From NCBI RefSeq assembly GCF_009834225.1, contig NZ_CP047176.1, positions 558,001-622,000 on the forward strand: 64,000 nt of DNA, read 5' to 3'. Source of the stretch: Rathayibacter sp. VKM Ac-2759. Its GTDB lineage: Bacteria > Actinomycetota > Actinomycetes > Actinomycetales > Microbacteriaceae. This document shows positions 10,275-19,671 of the stretch, piece by piece (the first letter of the stretch is position 1; every line of letters starts with the position of its first letter). The position numbers and the translations under genes were made by a program. A model generated the notes under the pieces. That model saw only the letters and a program-made list of their open reading frames with translations. It searched no databases and had not been told where the DNA came from.

Positions 10275-13189
10275 CGACGACGACCCGGGGCGCCGGAGTG
10301 AGGGCGCTCGCCGTGACCGCCGTCGGAGCCCTGCTCTCGGCCGGGCTGATCGCCTCGGCGGCACCCGCCGTCGCGGCCGAGCCGTGGTCGCCGCGCCCCT
10401 CGTACACCTCGACCGACAGAGGGGACGGCACCTACTCGGTGCCGCTGCTCAACGCGGATGTGCCCGACGTCAGCGTCGAGCGCGTGCCCGCGTCCGAGAA
10501 CGACGAGGGCCGCGACGTCTACTACATGATCTCGACGACGATGCACCTGAGCCCGGGCGCCCCGATCATGAAGTCCTACGACCTCGTCAACTGGGAGATC
10601 GTGAACTACGTCTTCGACCGGCTCGAGATCGGCGACCGGTTCTCGCTGCGCAACGGTCAGAACTCCTACGGCAACGGCCAGTGGGCGTCCTCGCTGAGGT
10701 ACCACGACGGCCGCTACTACGTGGTGTTCAACACCAACAACCTGGGCGGCTCGTACCTCTACTCGACCGACGACATCGAGAACGGAGCGTGGACCCGCGT
10801 GGCTCTGGGGCGCGCGTTCCACGATCCGTCGCTCTTCTTCGACGACGCCGACGGAGGCACGCCCTACATCTTCTACGGCTCCGGCTCGACGAGCGCGGTG
10901 AAGCTCAGCGCCGATCTCACCACCGTGGTCGCCGAGTACCCGAACATCCTCCGCACGTCCGACTACCCGGGAGCGTCCTACCTCGGCGGACTGTTCGAGG
11001 GAGCGCAGGTGCAGTACATCGACGGGCAGTACTACATCGTGATCATCACCTGGCCCTCCGGTCAGGGCCGCCAGGTCGCGCTGTTCCGCTCGTCGGAGCT
11101 GCTCGGACGCTACGCGACCGCGGACGGCAGCAACCCCTACGAGGGCAGAGGAGTCCTGAACTCCAGCGGTTTCGCGCAGGGGAGCCTCGTGCCCATCGCC
11201 CGCGAGGACGGCACGACCGACTGGCACGGCATGTTCTTCCGCGACAGCTTCCCGACCGGCCGCATCCCCGGGCTGATCCCGGCGACGTGGAAGGACGGCT
11301 GGCCCACCTTCGGCACCGACGGCTCGGTGCCGGTGGGCGGCAGCTTCCCGAAGCCGATCGCGCTCAGCCCCGAGGAGCAGCTCTTCGAGAGCCAGAAGAG
11401 CCTCGTCGTCTCGGACGACTTCGACAACGACGCGGCGGCGAAGGCCTACCAGGACGAGGAGTGGACGATCCCGGCGGCGCCGAGCATCGACCCGTCGCTG
11501 ATCGGCGTCGAGCTCCTGCAGAACCCGGGCGCGGAGTCGGGGACGGCGCCCTGGGCGGGCCAGTTCGGTGCGACGCTGACCGCCGACACGAGCGATCCCG
11601 CCTCCGGCGCGGCTGCGCTGCGCGTGAGCGGTCGGACCCTCAACGGCTCGGGACCGAACCAGATCCTCGCCGGCAGGCTCCAGCCCGGAGTGACGTACAC
11701 GGTCTCGGCCAAGGTGAAGTACACCGCCGGCCCCGCCTCGGTGCGCTTCAACCTCTGCGCCGACTTCGGCTCCGGCCCGCAGACGATGGTCTTCGCGACC
11801 GTCCCGCAGGGTCAGTGGACGACGATCACCGGGACCTACACGGTGCCGCAGAACGCGAACGTCTCGAACGTGAAGTTCGCGGTCGAGACCCCGTGGGGCA
11901 ACCCGCAGCCGGCGTCCTCGAGCGTCGAGTACCTGCTCGACGACGTCTCGATGATCGGCTCCGCGCCGACGACCGAGCTGCCGAGCGCGGCCGAGATCGA
12001 GCCCAACGGCTCCCGCCTCGATGCGGCCTGGCAGTGGAACCACGCCCCCGACAACCGCTACTGGTCGCTGACCGACCGGGACGGCTGGCTCCGGCTGACG
12101 AACGGCAAGGTGGTGACGGGGAAGTACCTGCACTCGAAGCTGTCGAACTCGCCCGAGCTGACGTGGCTCGAGGAGGCGCGCAACACGCTCTCGCAGCGCA
12201 TCGTCGCTCCGCAGCAGTCGGCCGAGGCGGCACTGGACGTGTCCGGGATGAAGGACGGGGACGTCGCCGGCCTCGCGGCCTACAACCGCGGCTTCTCGTA
12301 CGTCGCGGTCAAGCGCGTCGACGGAGTGAGCACGGTCGGAGTCGTGAACCGCAGCCAGCCGTTCGCGCAGACGTTCGACCAGGCCGCCGTCGAGTCGTTC
12401 CTGCCGGGGACGACCGCGACCCTGCCCGACGCCGCCGAGGTGCACCTCAAGGCCGACCTCGAGCTGAACGCGCCCGCCGGGCAGCTCTGGACCACCTTCT
12501 CGTACAGCCTCGACGGCCTCACCTGGACGAGGCTCGGCGACCGCGTCGGCCCGCAGACGCTCGACGGGACGCTGACCCACTTCATGGGACACCGTCTCGG
12601 CCTGTTCAGCTACGCCACGCAGACCACCGGCGGCCACGTCGACGTCGACAGCTTCCTGCTGAGCGACACGCTCTCGTCGGAGGGGAAGGCGCTCGACCGC
12701 ACGCAGCTCGACGCGGCGATCGAGCACGCCGCGACCCTCCGCGAGGCCGACTACCCGGCCGACGCCTGGACCGCGATGCGGACCGCGCTCGCGAAGGCCG
12801 CCGCGGTCACCACCGCCGGCACGCAGAACCAGCTCGACGCCCCCGAGCGCGCGCTCAGCTACCAGCTGGCACGCCTCGGGACGCTGCGAGCGGCGCCCTC
12901 GCTCGACGTGACCGCGGAGGCGACCACCCGCTGCATCGCCGGCAGGGTCGTCCTCACCGTGAAGGCGACCAACCGCGACCAGGTGCCCGTCGCTCTCGAG
13001 ATGACGAGCGCCTCCGGCACGAAGTCGTTCGCCTCGGTGGCCCCCGGCAGGAACGCGAGCCACGCGTTCAGCACCCGGGCGACGAGCGTGCCGGCCGGCG
13101 AGGTGACGGTCACCGCGACCGCCACGGTCGACGGCGCACCGGTGACGACCACCGTCCGCGCCGCCCACCCGGCGGCGACCTGCGGGTGA
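10271..13189 (+). CDS. Secreted multidomain GH43 glycosidase with internal CBM4/9-like module
   Basis: This 972-residue protein begins at the ATG overlapping the previous stop. A signal peptide (1-36, AVAA cut) precedes a five-bladed GH43 domain with likely base D66 (VPDVSVE), pKa-setting D185 (HDPS) and acid E243 (LFEGAQ). A CBM4/9-like module (about 412-575) sits between the catalytic domain and a beta-xylosidase-type C-terminal sandwich (about 580-800). A short helical FIVAR-like stretch and a Cys-containing C-terminal domain follow, the latter repeated in the next gene. GH43 enzymes cleave xylosidic or arabinosidic bonds of plant hemicellulose; which one is not decidable from sequence here. 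The enzyme is probably extracellular. Confidence 0.87.
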   Translation: MTTTTRGAGVRALAVTAVGALLSAGLIASAAPAVAAEPWSPRPSYTSTDRGDGTYSVPLLNADVPDVSVERVPASENDEGRDVYYMISTTMHLSPGAPIMKSYDLVNWEIVNYVFDRLEIGDRFSLRNGQNSYGNGQWASSLRYHDGRYYVVFNTNNLGGSYLYSTDDIENGAWTRVALGRAFHDPSLFFDDADGGTPYIFYGSGSTSAVKLSADLTTVVAEYPNILRTSDYPGASYLGGLFEGAQVQYIDGQYYIVIITWPSGQGRQVALFRSSELLGRYATADGSNPYEGRGVLNSSGFAQGSLVPIAREDGTTDWHGMFFRDSFPTGRIPGLIPATWKDGWPTFGTDGSVPVGGSFPKPIALSPEEQLFESQKSLVVSDDFDNDAAAKAYQDEEWTIPAAPSIDPSLIGVELLQNPGAESGTAPWAGQFGATLTADTSDPASGAAALRVSGRTLNGSGPNQILAGRLQPGVTYTVSAKVKYTAGPASVRFNLCADFGSGPQTMVFATVPQGQWTTITGTYTVPQNANVSNVKFAVETPWGNPQPASSSVEYLLDDVSMIGSAPTTELPSAAEIEPNGSRLDAAWQWNHAPDNRYWSLTDRDGWLRLTNGKVVTGKYLHSKLSNSPELTWLEEARNTLSQRIVAPQQSAEAALDVSGMKDGDVAGLAAYNRGFSYVAVKRVDGVSTVGVVNRSQPFAQTFDQAAVESFLPGTTATLPDAAEVHLKADLELNAPAGQLWTTFSYSLDGLTWTRLGDRVGPQTLDGTLTHFMGHRLGLFSYATQTTGGHVDVDSFLLSDTLSSEGKALDRTQLDAAIEHAATLREADYPADAWTAMRTALAKAAAVTTAGTQNQLDAPERALSYQLARLGTLRAAPSLDVTAEATTRCIAGRVVLTVKATNRDQVPVALEMTSASGTKSFASVAPGRNASHAFSTRATSVPAGEVTVTATATVDGAPVTTTVRAAHPAATCG

Positions 13190-13296
13190 TCCTCGCGGGC
13201 GCCCGGCCCTCGCGGCCGGTCGCCCGCGACCCCAGACCCGTCGCCGGCGCTCGTCGCCGACGACGATCCACAGCAAGACGCGATCAAGGAGGATTC

Positions 13297-15711
13297 GTGA
13301 GAACTCAACGAGAAGCCGCGCCGAAGGGCCGGCTGCGCGTGAGGCTGCTGGCCACAGCGGCCCTGACAGCACTACTGGTGGCGCCGTTCGCCGCCCAGAC
13401 CTCGATGGCCGCCGAGCAGGAGCTCATCGTCAACGGCGGCTTCGAGAACGGCGTGGCGAACTGGTTCGTCAACAACGGCAACGCCGCCGACTCCGGCACC
13501 CTCGCCACGACGACCGACGCGAAGACCGGCGCGAGCGCCGCTCTCGTGACCGCCCGCACGACGACCGGCTCCGGCGCCATGCAGGACCTGACCGGCAAGG
13601 TCTCTGCCGGGCAGACCTACCAGGTGAAGGCGCAGATCAAGTACGAGAACGCGGCCGGACCCGCGACCAAGCAGTTCTTCGCCACGATGCACTACGGCGG
13701 AGGCACCTACACGAACCTCGCGAGCGTCACCGCGACGAAGGGCCAGTGGGCGTCGCTCAGCGGCTCGTTCACGATCCCCGCGGGGCAGAGCGTCGCGACC
13801 GCGCGCCTCTTCTTCGAGACGCCGTGGACCGCGACTCCGTCGGCCGCGCCCGACACCCACCTGATGGACTACAAGCTCGACGACGTCTCGCTCGTCGGTG
13901 CGGCGCCGCCCGCGGCCCCGTCGAAGACCATCGAGGTCGTCGGCAAGCTGCCGGGCGACCACAACCCGCTCATCGGCTGGAAGTTCGGGGCCGACGGCTT
14001 CGGCTTCGTCGAGAACGGCCGCGTGTACATGTACATGACGAACGACACCCAGGGCTACGCGCCCGACCCGGTGACGGGCGTCTCTCCGCAGATCAACTAC
14101 GGGAGCATCAACCAGATCACGGTGATCTCCTCCGACGATCTCGTGAACTGGACCGACCACGGCGAGATCCAGGTCGCCGGCTCCACGGGTGTCGCGCCCT
14201 TCACGGGCAACTCGTGGGCGCCCGGCATGGCCAAGAAGACCGTGAACGGAGTGGACAAGTACTTCCTCTACTACGCCAACGGCGGCGGCTCCAGCAACGT
14301 GATCACCGGTGACTCGCCGGTCGGCCCGTGGACCAGCCAGCGCACCAGCACGCTGATCAACGACACCACCCCCGGTGCCGACGTCGCGTGGAAGTTCGAC
14401 CCGGCGCCGCTCGTCGACGACGACGGACGCAACTACCTGTTCTTCGGCGGCGGGCCCGCCTCGACCGCGCTCCCCGCGGCTGAGCGCTTCAACAACCCGA
14501 AGAACATCCGCGTGATCGAGCTCGGCGACGACATGATCTCGACCGAGGGAACGGCCGCGGTGGTCGACGCTCCGGTGGCGTTCGAGGCGGCCCAGGTCTT
14601 CGAGCGCGAGGGCAAGTACTACCTCTCGTACTCGTCGCACTTCGGCGGCAACGACTTCGGCGGCAACCAGACCCGCGTGCCCGGCTACCCGGGCGGCGGC
14701 GAGATCGGCTACATGATCTCGGACGACCCGATGTCGTGGCCCAAGGAGACCTACGCCGGCGTGATGTTCCCCAACCAGAGCCGCTTCTTCGGAGCCGGCA
14801 CCGGCGGCAACAACCACCAGTCGGTCTTCGAGCTCGGCGGCAAGTACTACTTCACGTACCACGCCCCCACGCTCAACAAGCGGATCAACGGCGACACCAC
14901 GCAGGGCTACCGCAGCCCGCACATCCAGGAGCTGCAGTTCAACGCTGACGGCACCGTGCAGCAGGTCGTCGGCGACTACGCCGGAGTGGACCAGGTGAAG
15001 GACTTCGATCCGTTCCGCACCGTCCCGGCCGAGACCATCGGCTGGAGCAAGGGCATCGCGACCGCACCGCTCGGCACGCCCACCGCGGGCGCGACGCAGA
15101 ACCTGGTGCTGCGCGACCTCGACAACGGCGACTGGACCGCGCTGTCCTCGGTCGACTTCGGCGACACGGGAGCGGCGACGTTCTCGGCCCGCGCGAAGGC
15201 CCTCCAGGCCGGCGGCACCCTCACGGTGCGCCTCGACTCCGAGACCGGACCCGTCGCGGGCACGGTCGCGGTGAACGGCGCCACCGGCGAGTGGGCCGAC
15301 GTGAGCACCGCGCTCACCGGAGCCACCGGAGTGCACGACGTGTACTTCAGCTACTCCGGCCCGACCGGCGACCTGTTCGAGCTCGACACCTTCGCCTTCA
15401 CCGAGGGCGAGGCCGCTCCGGCGCTCGATGTCACCGCGACCGCCACCACCCGCTGCATCGCGGGTAAGGCGATCATCACCGCGCAGGCGACCAACGGCAG
15501 CGACACCGCCGCCGCCGTGACGATGACGACGGCCTACGGCACCAAGACCTACCCCTCGGTCGCCGCCGGCAAGACCGTGTCGCACGCCTTCACGACGCGC
15601 CAGGCGGATCTGCCCGCCGGGTCGGTCACGGTCGGCGCCACGGCCACGATCGACGGCTCGCCCGTCTCGACGGAGGTGAGCGCACCGTACGCGGCACGCC
15701 CGTGCAGCTGA
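13297..15711 (+). CDS. Secreted GH43 arabinofuranosidase-like enzyme with CBM4/9 and CBM6-like modules
   Basis: The 804-residue protein starts at a GTG 3 nt after AAGGAGGA. Order: signal peptide (to about 44), CBM4/9-like module (about 47-200), GH43 domain (about 210-570) with candidate residues D233 (GADGFG), D368 (WKFDPAP) and E430 (FEAAQV), then a CBM6-like jelly roll (about 590-700). A C-terminal domain closely resembles that of the preceding enzyme (TRCIAG near its start). GH43-CBM6 arrangements are typical of arabinoxylan arabinofuranohydrolases, which remove arabinose side chains. Together the two enzymes would debranch and shorten extracellular arabinoxylan. A 107-nt gap separates it from the preceding gene, and a hairpin terminator follows. 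Confidence 0.87.
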   Translation: MRTQREAAPKGRLRVRLLATAALTALLVAPFAAQTSMAAEQELIVNGGFENGVANWFVNNGNAADSGTLATTTDAKTGASAALVTARTTTGSGAMQDLTGKVSAGQTYQVKAQIKYENAAGPATKQFFATMHYGGGTYTNLASVTATKGQWASLSGSFTIPAGQSVATARLFFETPWTATPSAAPDTHLMDYKLDDVSLVGAAPPAAPSKTIEVVGKLPGDHNPLIGWKFGADGFGFVENGRVYMYMTNDTQGYAPDPVTGVSPQINYGSINQITVISSDDLVNWTDHGEIQVAGSTGVAPFTGNSWAPGMAKKTVNGVDKYFLYYANGGGSSNVITGDSPVGPWTSQRTSTLINDTTPGADVAWKFDPAPLVDDDGRNYLFFGGGPASTALPAAERFNNPKNIRVIELGDDMISTEGTAAVVDAPVAFEAAQVFEREGKYYLSYSSHFGGNDFGGNQTRVPGYPGGGEIGYMISDDPMSWPKETYAGVMFPNQSRFFGAGTGGNNHQSVFELGGKYYFTYHAPTLNKRINGDTTQGYRSPHIQELQFNADGTVQQVVGDYAGVDQVKDFDPFRTVPAETIGWSKGIATAPLGTPTAGATQNLVLRDLDNGDWTALSSVDFGDTGAATFSARAKALQAGGTLTVRLDSETGPVAGTVAVNGATGEWADVSTALTGATGVHDVYFSYSGPTGDLFELDTFAFTEGEAAPALDVTATATTRCIAGKAIITAQATNGSDTAAAVTMTTAYGTKTYPSVAAGKTVSHAFTTRQADLPAGSVTVGATATIDGSPVSTEVSAPYAARPCS

Positions 15712-15728
15712 TCCGCTGATCGGCTGAG

Positions 15729-15764
15729 GGAGCGCCCTCGACCCTCCGGGGCCGGGGGCGCTCC
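15729..15764 (+). terminator. Probable Rho-independent-like terminator after GH43 operon
   Basis: Perfect 9-bp stem GGAGCGCCC / GGGCGCTCC enclosing an 18-nt loop, 17 nt after the GH43 stop. The T-tract is poor, as is usual in high-GC actinobacteria. Confidence 0.6.
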
Positions 15765-15809
15765 TGCGTGCGGGGTCCGCTCAGGGGGAGCCCTCCGGGA
15801 GCCGCTGCC

Positions 15810-18800
15810 TCACGAGGAGCGCCCGGGGCGGCGCGTCCGACGATCGGCGGCTCGGAGCCACAGCCCGCCCGCGAGCGCGAGAGCACCGAGGAGGGCGAGA
15901 CCCGGGAGGCCGTCCACCCCCGTGGCGGCGAGACCGTCGCCCCTCGTCGAACGCTCGCCCGCTCCCGCTCCCACTCCCGCTCCCGCGGAGGAGCCGTCGG
16001 TGCTGTCGTCGGGGACGCCCGAGGCGGGTCCGGCACCCGGCCCGCTCCCGAGGGGCGGGCCGTCGTCGGCGACGACCGTCAGCGTGCCGTCGACGTAGTG
16101 GACCTCGTAGTCGGGATGCTCGAAGCCGCGGCACTGCACCGCCTCCGGGTAGACGCCCGGCGGGGTCTCGGGCGTGACGTCGACCGTGCAGACCGGGTCG
16201 AGGCCGAGCGACGCGAGGGTGTCCGAGTCGATGAGGGGGGAGTACTCGGGAGTGACGACGGGCGGCTCCGACCCCGCGACCATCTCCACATCGGGCCCGA
16301 GCACCTCCAGGTACGCCGGATCGATGATCAGCCTCGTGCTCCGCGAGACGTAGCGACCCTCGGAGGGGGTCTCGCCGGAGGCGTTGTAGACGAGGACCCG
16401 GTAGAAGGTGCCGTCGTTGCTCATGCGGGTGTTCAGCCGGTACGTGGACGACTGCGCGAGCGGGAGAGGTGTGAAGGTCCGGTCGTCGACCGACGAGTAC
16501 CACTGGTACCGCACGTCGGGGCTGCCGCTCGCGTCGACGTGCAGGGTCCGGTAGGAGCCCGCAGTGACGCGAGTGGAGCTTCCCCAGTACTCCTGCACGC
16601 GGGGCGCGACCTTCTCGACCCCGATGATCTGGGTCGCCCTCTCGGCGGGCGGGAAGAACGCTCGTCCCGCCTGGTCGGCGTGGACGGCGCACTCGCCGGA
16701 GAAGGGGAGGTCGATGGTCGCGGTGAACTCCACCCGGCCGTCCTCGCTCACGGTGCACCACGGGCTGTCCGGGTCGGTGGAGAACACGACCGGCTCGCCC
16801 GACGCGCCACCGGAGGCGTCCACGTCGTACGCCTCGCCGACCCGCCCCGGAGTCGGCGGCTCCGACTCGAAGCGGATCTCCTGGGTCACCGCGTCGACGG
16901 TGAGGGTGGCGGGTCGGTAGTCGATGTCGTAGCGCGGCGAGCTCTGACCCGAGCACTCGACGGGGTACGTGCCGGGCGGCAGCTCGCGATCGGCGGAGGG
17001 GCGGGAGTCGCAGCGCAGATCGCCGCGGAGGGAGTCGGGGCCGTCCCCCAGCCGGAAGCCCTCGTCACCGGTCCCGTAGTCGGCCTCGAACGCGGGGGCG
17101 TCGGTGCCGTAGTCCATCCGCGCGTCTCGGGCGGTCACGGTGAGCGGAGCCGGGAGCACGGTGAGCTCGGCGGTGTCGGAGGAGCTCTCCCCGAAGACGC
17201 TGACGGCGACGGCGCGGAACCGGGTGCCCGTGTCGGTGCGGGTCGGCGGCTGGTACCGGGGGCCGGTGGCCCCCGCGATGTCCTCGAAGGGCGAGCCTGC
17301 TCCCGCCGACCGCTGCCACCGGAGCGAGGTGCGGGGTCCGTCCGCGATCTCGACCGAGAGGGCGGCCGGGGTGTCTCCGTAGGTGATGACGGACGACTCC
17401 GGCTGGGTGGTGAAGACCGGGGCGCCTGCCGGGCGCACGACGACGAGCACGTCGGCCGTGCTCGGCCGGACGTCCTCGGTGCGCGAGGAGGAGCCCGAGT
17501 ACGCGGCGGTGACGCGGACCGCCCCGGTCTGCGGGAAGCTCGCCGCCGCAGTGGCGCGGCCGTCGACGACCGGCACTCGGGCGATCGCCGACGGCGCCTC
17601 CGACCCGTCCGTCGGCGCGCTCGTGAACGTCAGCTCGCCCCCCTCGACCGGGCGGCCGTCGCCCCGGGTCACCGTGGCGCTCAGGCCGACGTCGTCGCCG
17701 GCGTAGGGAGTCGACGGAGAGGCCTCGACCACCGTCGTCGTCGGCACGACGGCCGCGACCTCGACGGACTGGGCGGCGGAGGCGCTGCTCGAGAGGAACC
17801 CGACGCGCTCGGCGTCCCCGCCCGGATAGCGCACCTGCACGCTGAGCTCGCCGGCGGGCCGGACGCCGAGAGGGATCTCCGCCGTGCCGTTCGAGAGGGT
17901 CCCGGTCAGCACGTCGCCGCCCGTGCGGAGCTCGACCGCGCCCACGGGCACGGGTCCGCCGTCGACGCCGGTCACGCGGACGATCGCGACGAGCTCGTCG
18001 GACACGTAGGCGGGGGACGGGGCGATCGTCACCGTCGTGACCGTCGGGTAGAGCGGGACGACCTCCACGTTCGGACCGTCCTGATCGGTGCTGCCGTTGC
18101 GCAGCGTGCCCGAGCGCTGCTGGTCGGTCGGCGGGTTCGGCGAGATGTAGGGCGGGAGGTAGTTCGCCCCGCCGCCGCCGCCTCCCGAGCCGCCGTTGGT
18201 GCCGCCACCGCCGCCTCCGCCCCCGTAGAGGCCGCCTCCGCCGCCGCCCGCGTACGCGGAGACGATGGCGGCGGTGCCCGCCCGGCCGCCGGCGAGGTAG
18301 GTGCCCGGAGCGCCGGCGGTGCCGGAGTCGAAGAATCCGCTGTAGCCGGCCGCACCGCCGGCGCCGCCGCCCGAGGGGGTCCCGGAGGTGCCGCCGGCCC
18401 CGTCGCGGGCGTCGTTGGCGCCTCCGTCGCCGCCCTTGGACCCCGGTGCACCGCCGGAGCCGCCGGTGGAGCCGGAGGAGTGGTCGCCGGCGTCGCCGCC
18501 GCCCCCGCCGCCCCCGGCGACCGCCAGGAAAGCGTCCTTCGGGAACGCGGACGCGGGGCTGCCGCCGCCCGGGCAGTAGGGCGCGGGGTCGATCGTCGAG
18601 ACGAAGGAGCCGTTGCCGCCGCTCCCCGAGTAGGTCCGGGAACCCCCGGGGAGCAGCGTCGATCCGCCGGCCAGCCAGAGGCGCTGACCGGGGAGCACCT
18701 GCACGACCGCCTCGGTGACGCCGGCGGCTCCTGCGGATCCGGGAGCGGGCCTCCTGGCGGTGTCGACTCCCGCCTGGCCCTTCTGGCCGATCACGAGCAT

Positions 18801-18986
18801 CCGCGCGAAGTGCACTCCGGCCGGGATGTCGACGACCGCGGTCGCGCAGAGGGCGTCGGGCTCGGCCGTCGGCTCGTCCGCCTGCGCCGCCGGGGCGAGC
18901 GCCACCGCGGCGACGAGACCGAGGATCAGCGCTCCCGAGAGCACGGCGGCGGTCGGTCTCGGGAAGCGGGGACGCGTTCGGTTCAC
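15810..18986 (-). CDS. Cell-wall-anchored glycine-rich surface protein with Ig-like/MBG repeats (LAxTG)
   Basis: This 1058-residue exported protein has a signal peptide (about 1-37), a glycine-rich N-terminal region (about 60-290, repeated GGGGGG runs) and then several bacterial Ig-like modules. One or two MBG-like modules follow (YGTDAPAFEADY, then PGTYPVECSG and PGVYPEAVQCRG). The end has LAATG, a hydrophobic helix and an Arg-rich tail (RRTRR), matching the LAxTG signal of class E sortases in actinobacteria, so it should be covalently attached to peptidoglycan. Such proteins usually act as adhesins or surface scaffolds. No enzymatic domain is visible. It is convergent with the GH43 operon. 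Confidence 0.8.
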   Translation of the reverse strand: MNRTRPRFPRPTAAVLSGALILGLVAAVALAPAAQADEPTAEPDALCATAVVDIPAGVHFARMLVIGQKGQAGVDTARRPAPGSAGAAGVTEAVVQVLPGQRLWLAGGSTLLPGGSRTYSGSGGNGSFVSTIDPAPYCPGGGSPASAFPKDAFLAVAGGGGGGGDAGDHSSGSTGGSGGAPGSKGGDGGANDARDGAGGTSGTPSGGGAGGAAGYSGFFDSGTAGAPGTYLAGGRAGTAAIVSAYAGGGGGGLYGGGGGGGGTNGGSGGGGGGANYLPPYISPNPPTDQQRSGTLRNGSTDQDGPNVEVVPLYPTVTTVTIAPSPAYVSDELVAIVRVTGVDGGPVPVGAVELRTGGDVLTGTLSNGTAEIPLGVRPAGELSVQVRYPGGDAERVGFLSSSASAAQSVEVAAVVPTTTVVEASPSTPYAGDDVGLSATVTRGDGRPVEGGELTFTSAPTDGSEAPSAIARVPVVDGRATAAASFPQTGAVRVTAAYSGSSSRTEDVRPSTADVLVVVRPAGAPVFTTQPESSVITYGDTPAALSVEIADGPRTSLRWQRSAGAGSPFEDIAGATGPRYQPPTRTDTGTRFRAVAVSVFGESSSDTAELTVLPAPLTVTARDARMDYGTDAPAFEADYGTGDEGFRLGDGPDSLRGDLRCDSRPSADRELPPGTYPVECSGQSSPRYDIDYRPATLTVDAVTQEIRFESEPPTPGRVGEAYDVDASGGASGEPVVFSTDPDSPWCTVSEDGRVEFTATIDLPFSGECAVHADQAGRAFFPPAERATQIIGVEKVAPRVQEYWGSSTRVTAGSYRTLHVDASGSPDVRYQWYSSVDDRTFTPLPLAQSSTYRLNTRMSNDGTFYRVLVYNASGETPSEGRYVSRSTRLIIDPAYLEVLGPDVEMVAGSEPPVVTPEYSPLIDSDTLASLGLDPVCTVDVTPETPPGVYPEAVQCRGFEHPDYEVHYVDGTLTVVADDGPPLGSGPGAGPASGVPDDSTDGSSAGAGVGAGAGERSTRGDGLAATGVDGLPGLALLGALALAGGLWLRAADRRTRRPGRSS

Positions 18987-19041
18987 GGTGCAGGCTCTCA
19001 GCCCGGTGGGCCGGGCGCACGCCCCCCGTTAAGGCTCGGAG

Positions 19042-19671
19042 TCAGTGACCGCGCGCGATCCACTCCTCGCGGTGCGGCGCCTCCGCCCCGATCGTCGTCG
19101 ACTGCCCGTGCCCCGTGAGGACGACGGTCTCGGCGGGCAGCGAGAGCAGCCGGTCGGTGATCGACTCGATGATCGTCGGGAAGTCGCTGTACGAGCGGCC
19201 GGTGGCGCCCGGTCCGCCCTGGAAGAGGGTGTCGCCGGTGAAGACCGTGCCGAGGTCGGCGGCGACGAAGCAGACGGCGCCCGGCGAGTGGCCCGGGGTG
19301 TGCCGCACCTCGAGGTCGATGCCGGCGACCGGCACGACCTGCCCGTCGACGAGGCCGCCGGTCGGCGCGGTGTCCGGGTAGACGGCGTCCCAGAGCACCC
19401 GGTCGCCCTCGTGCAGCAGCACCGGTGCCCCGGTCGCCGCGCGCACCGCCGCGACGGCGTCGATGTGGTCGTCGTGCGCGTGGGTCAGCAGGACGGCCAG
19501 GAGCGTGCGGTCGCCGACGGCCGCGAGGATCGCGTCGGCGTCGTGGGCGGCGTCGATGACCACGCACTCGGAGTCGTCGCCGACGATCCAGACGTTGTTG
19601 TCGACGTCCCAGGTGCCGCCGTCGAGGCTGAACGTGCCGCTGGTGACGAGGTTCTCGATGCGGGCGGCCAT
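19042..19671 (-). CDS. MBL-fold metallo-hydrolase paired with MscR
   Basis: The 209-residue protein has the metallo-beta-lactamase-fold motif THAHDDHID, a downstream HTPGHSPG histidine and the FTGDTLF aspartate, so it should bind one or two metal ions. Its ATG overlaps the stop of the MscR gene by one base (TGATG), so the two are coupled. In mycobacteria an MBL hydrolase also follows mscR. By context it may hydrolyse S-formylmycothiol to formate and mycothiol, but glyoxalase-II-like thioester hydrolysis is equally possible. Cytosolic. Confidence 0.85.
   Translation of the reverse strand: MAARIENLVTSGTFSLDGGTWDVDNNVWIVGDDSECVVIDAAHDADAILAAVGDRTLLAVLLTHAHDDHIDAVAAVRAATGAPVLLHEGDRVLWDAVYPDTAPTGGLVDGQVVPVAGIDLEVRHTPGHSPGAVCFVAADLGTVFTGDTLFQGGPGATGRSYSDFPTIIESITDRLLSLPAETVVLTGHGQSTTIGAEAPHREEWIARGH

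Noticed and set aside
10384..13296. N-terminal extension of the second GH43 frame across the first gene
   Set aside because: The frame is open by composition only. A GTG with a strong ribosome site and a signal peptide at 13297 marks the real start.
10238..13372. Long open frame opposite the first GH43 gene
   Set aside because: Composition is biased to Arg, Val, Gly and Asp, with no recognisable domain. The plus strand has clear GH43 motifs.
13372..15585. Long open frame opposite the second GH43 gene
   Set aside because: Same codon-position shadow effect, with no start signal and no homology-like motif.
15768..19118. 1116-codon plus-strand frame over the surface-protein gene
   Set aside because: It covers both a terminator and a gene with a signal peptide and LAxTG anchor on the other strand. 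The protein is Arg/Gly-rich with no domain.
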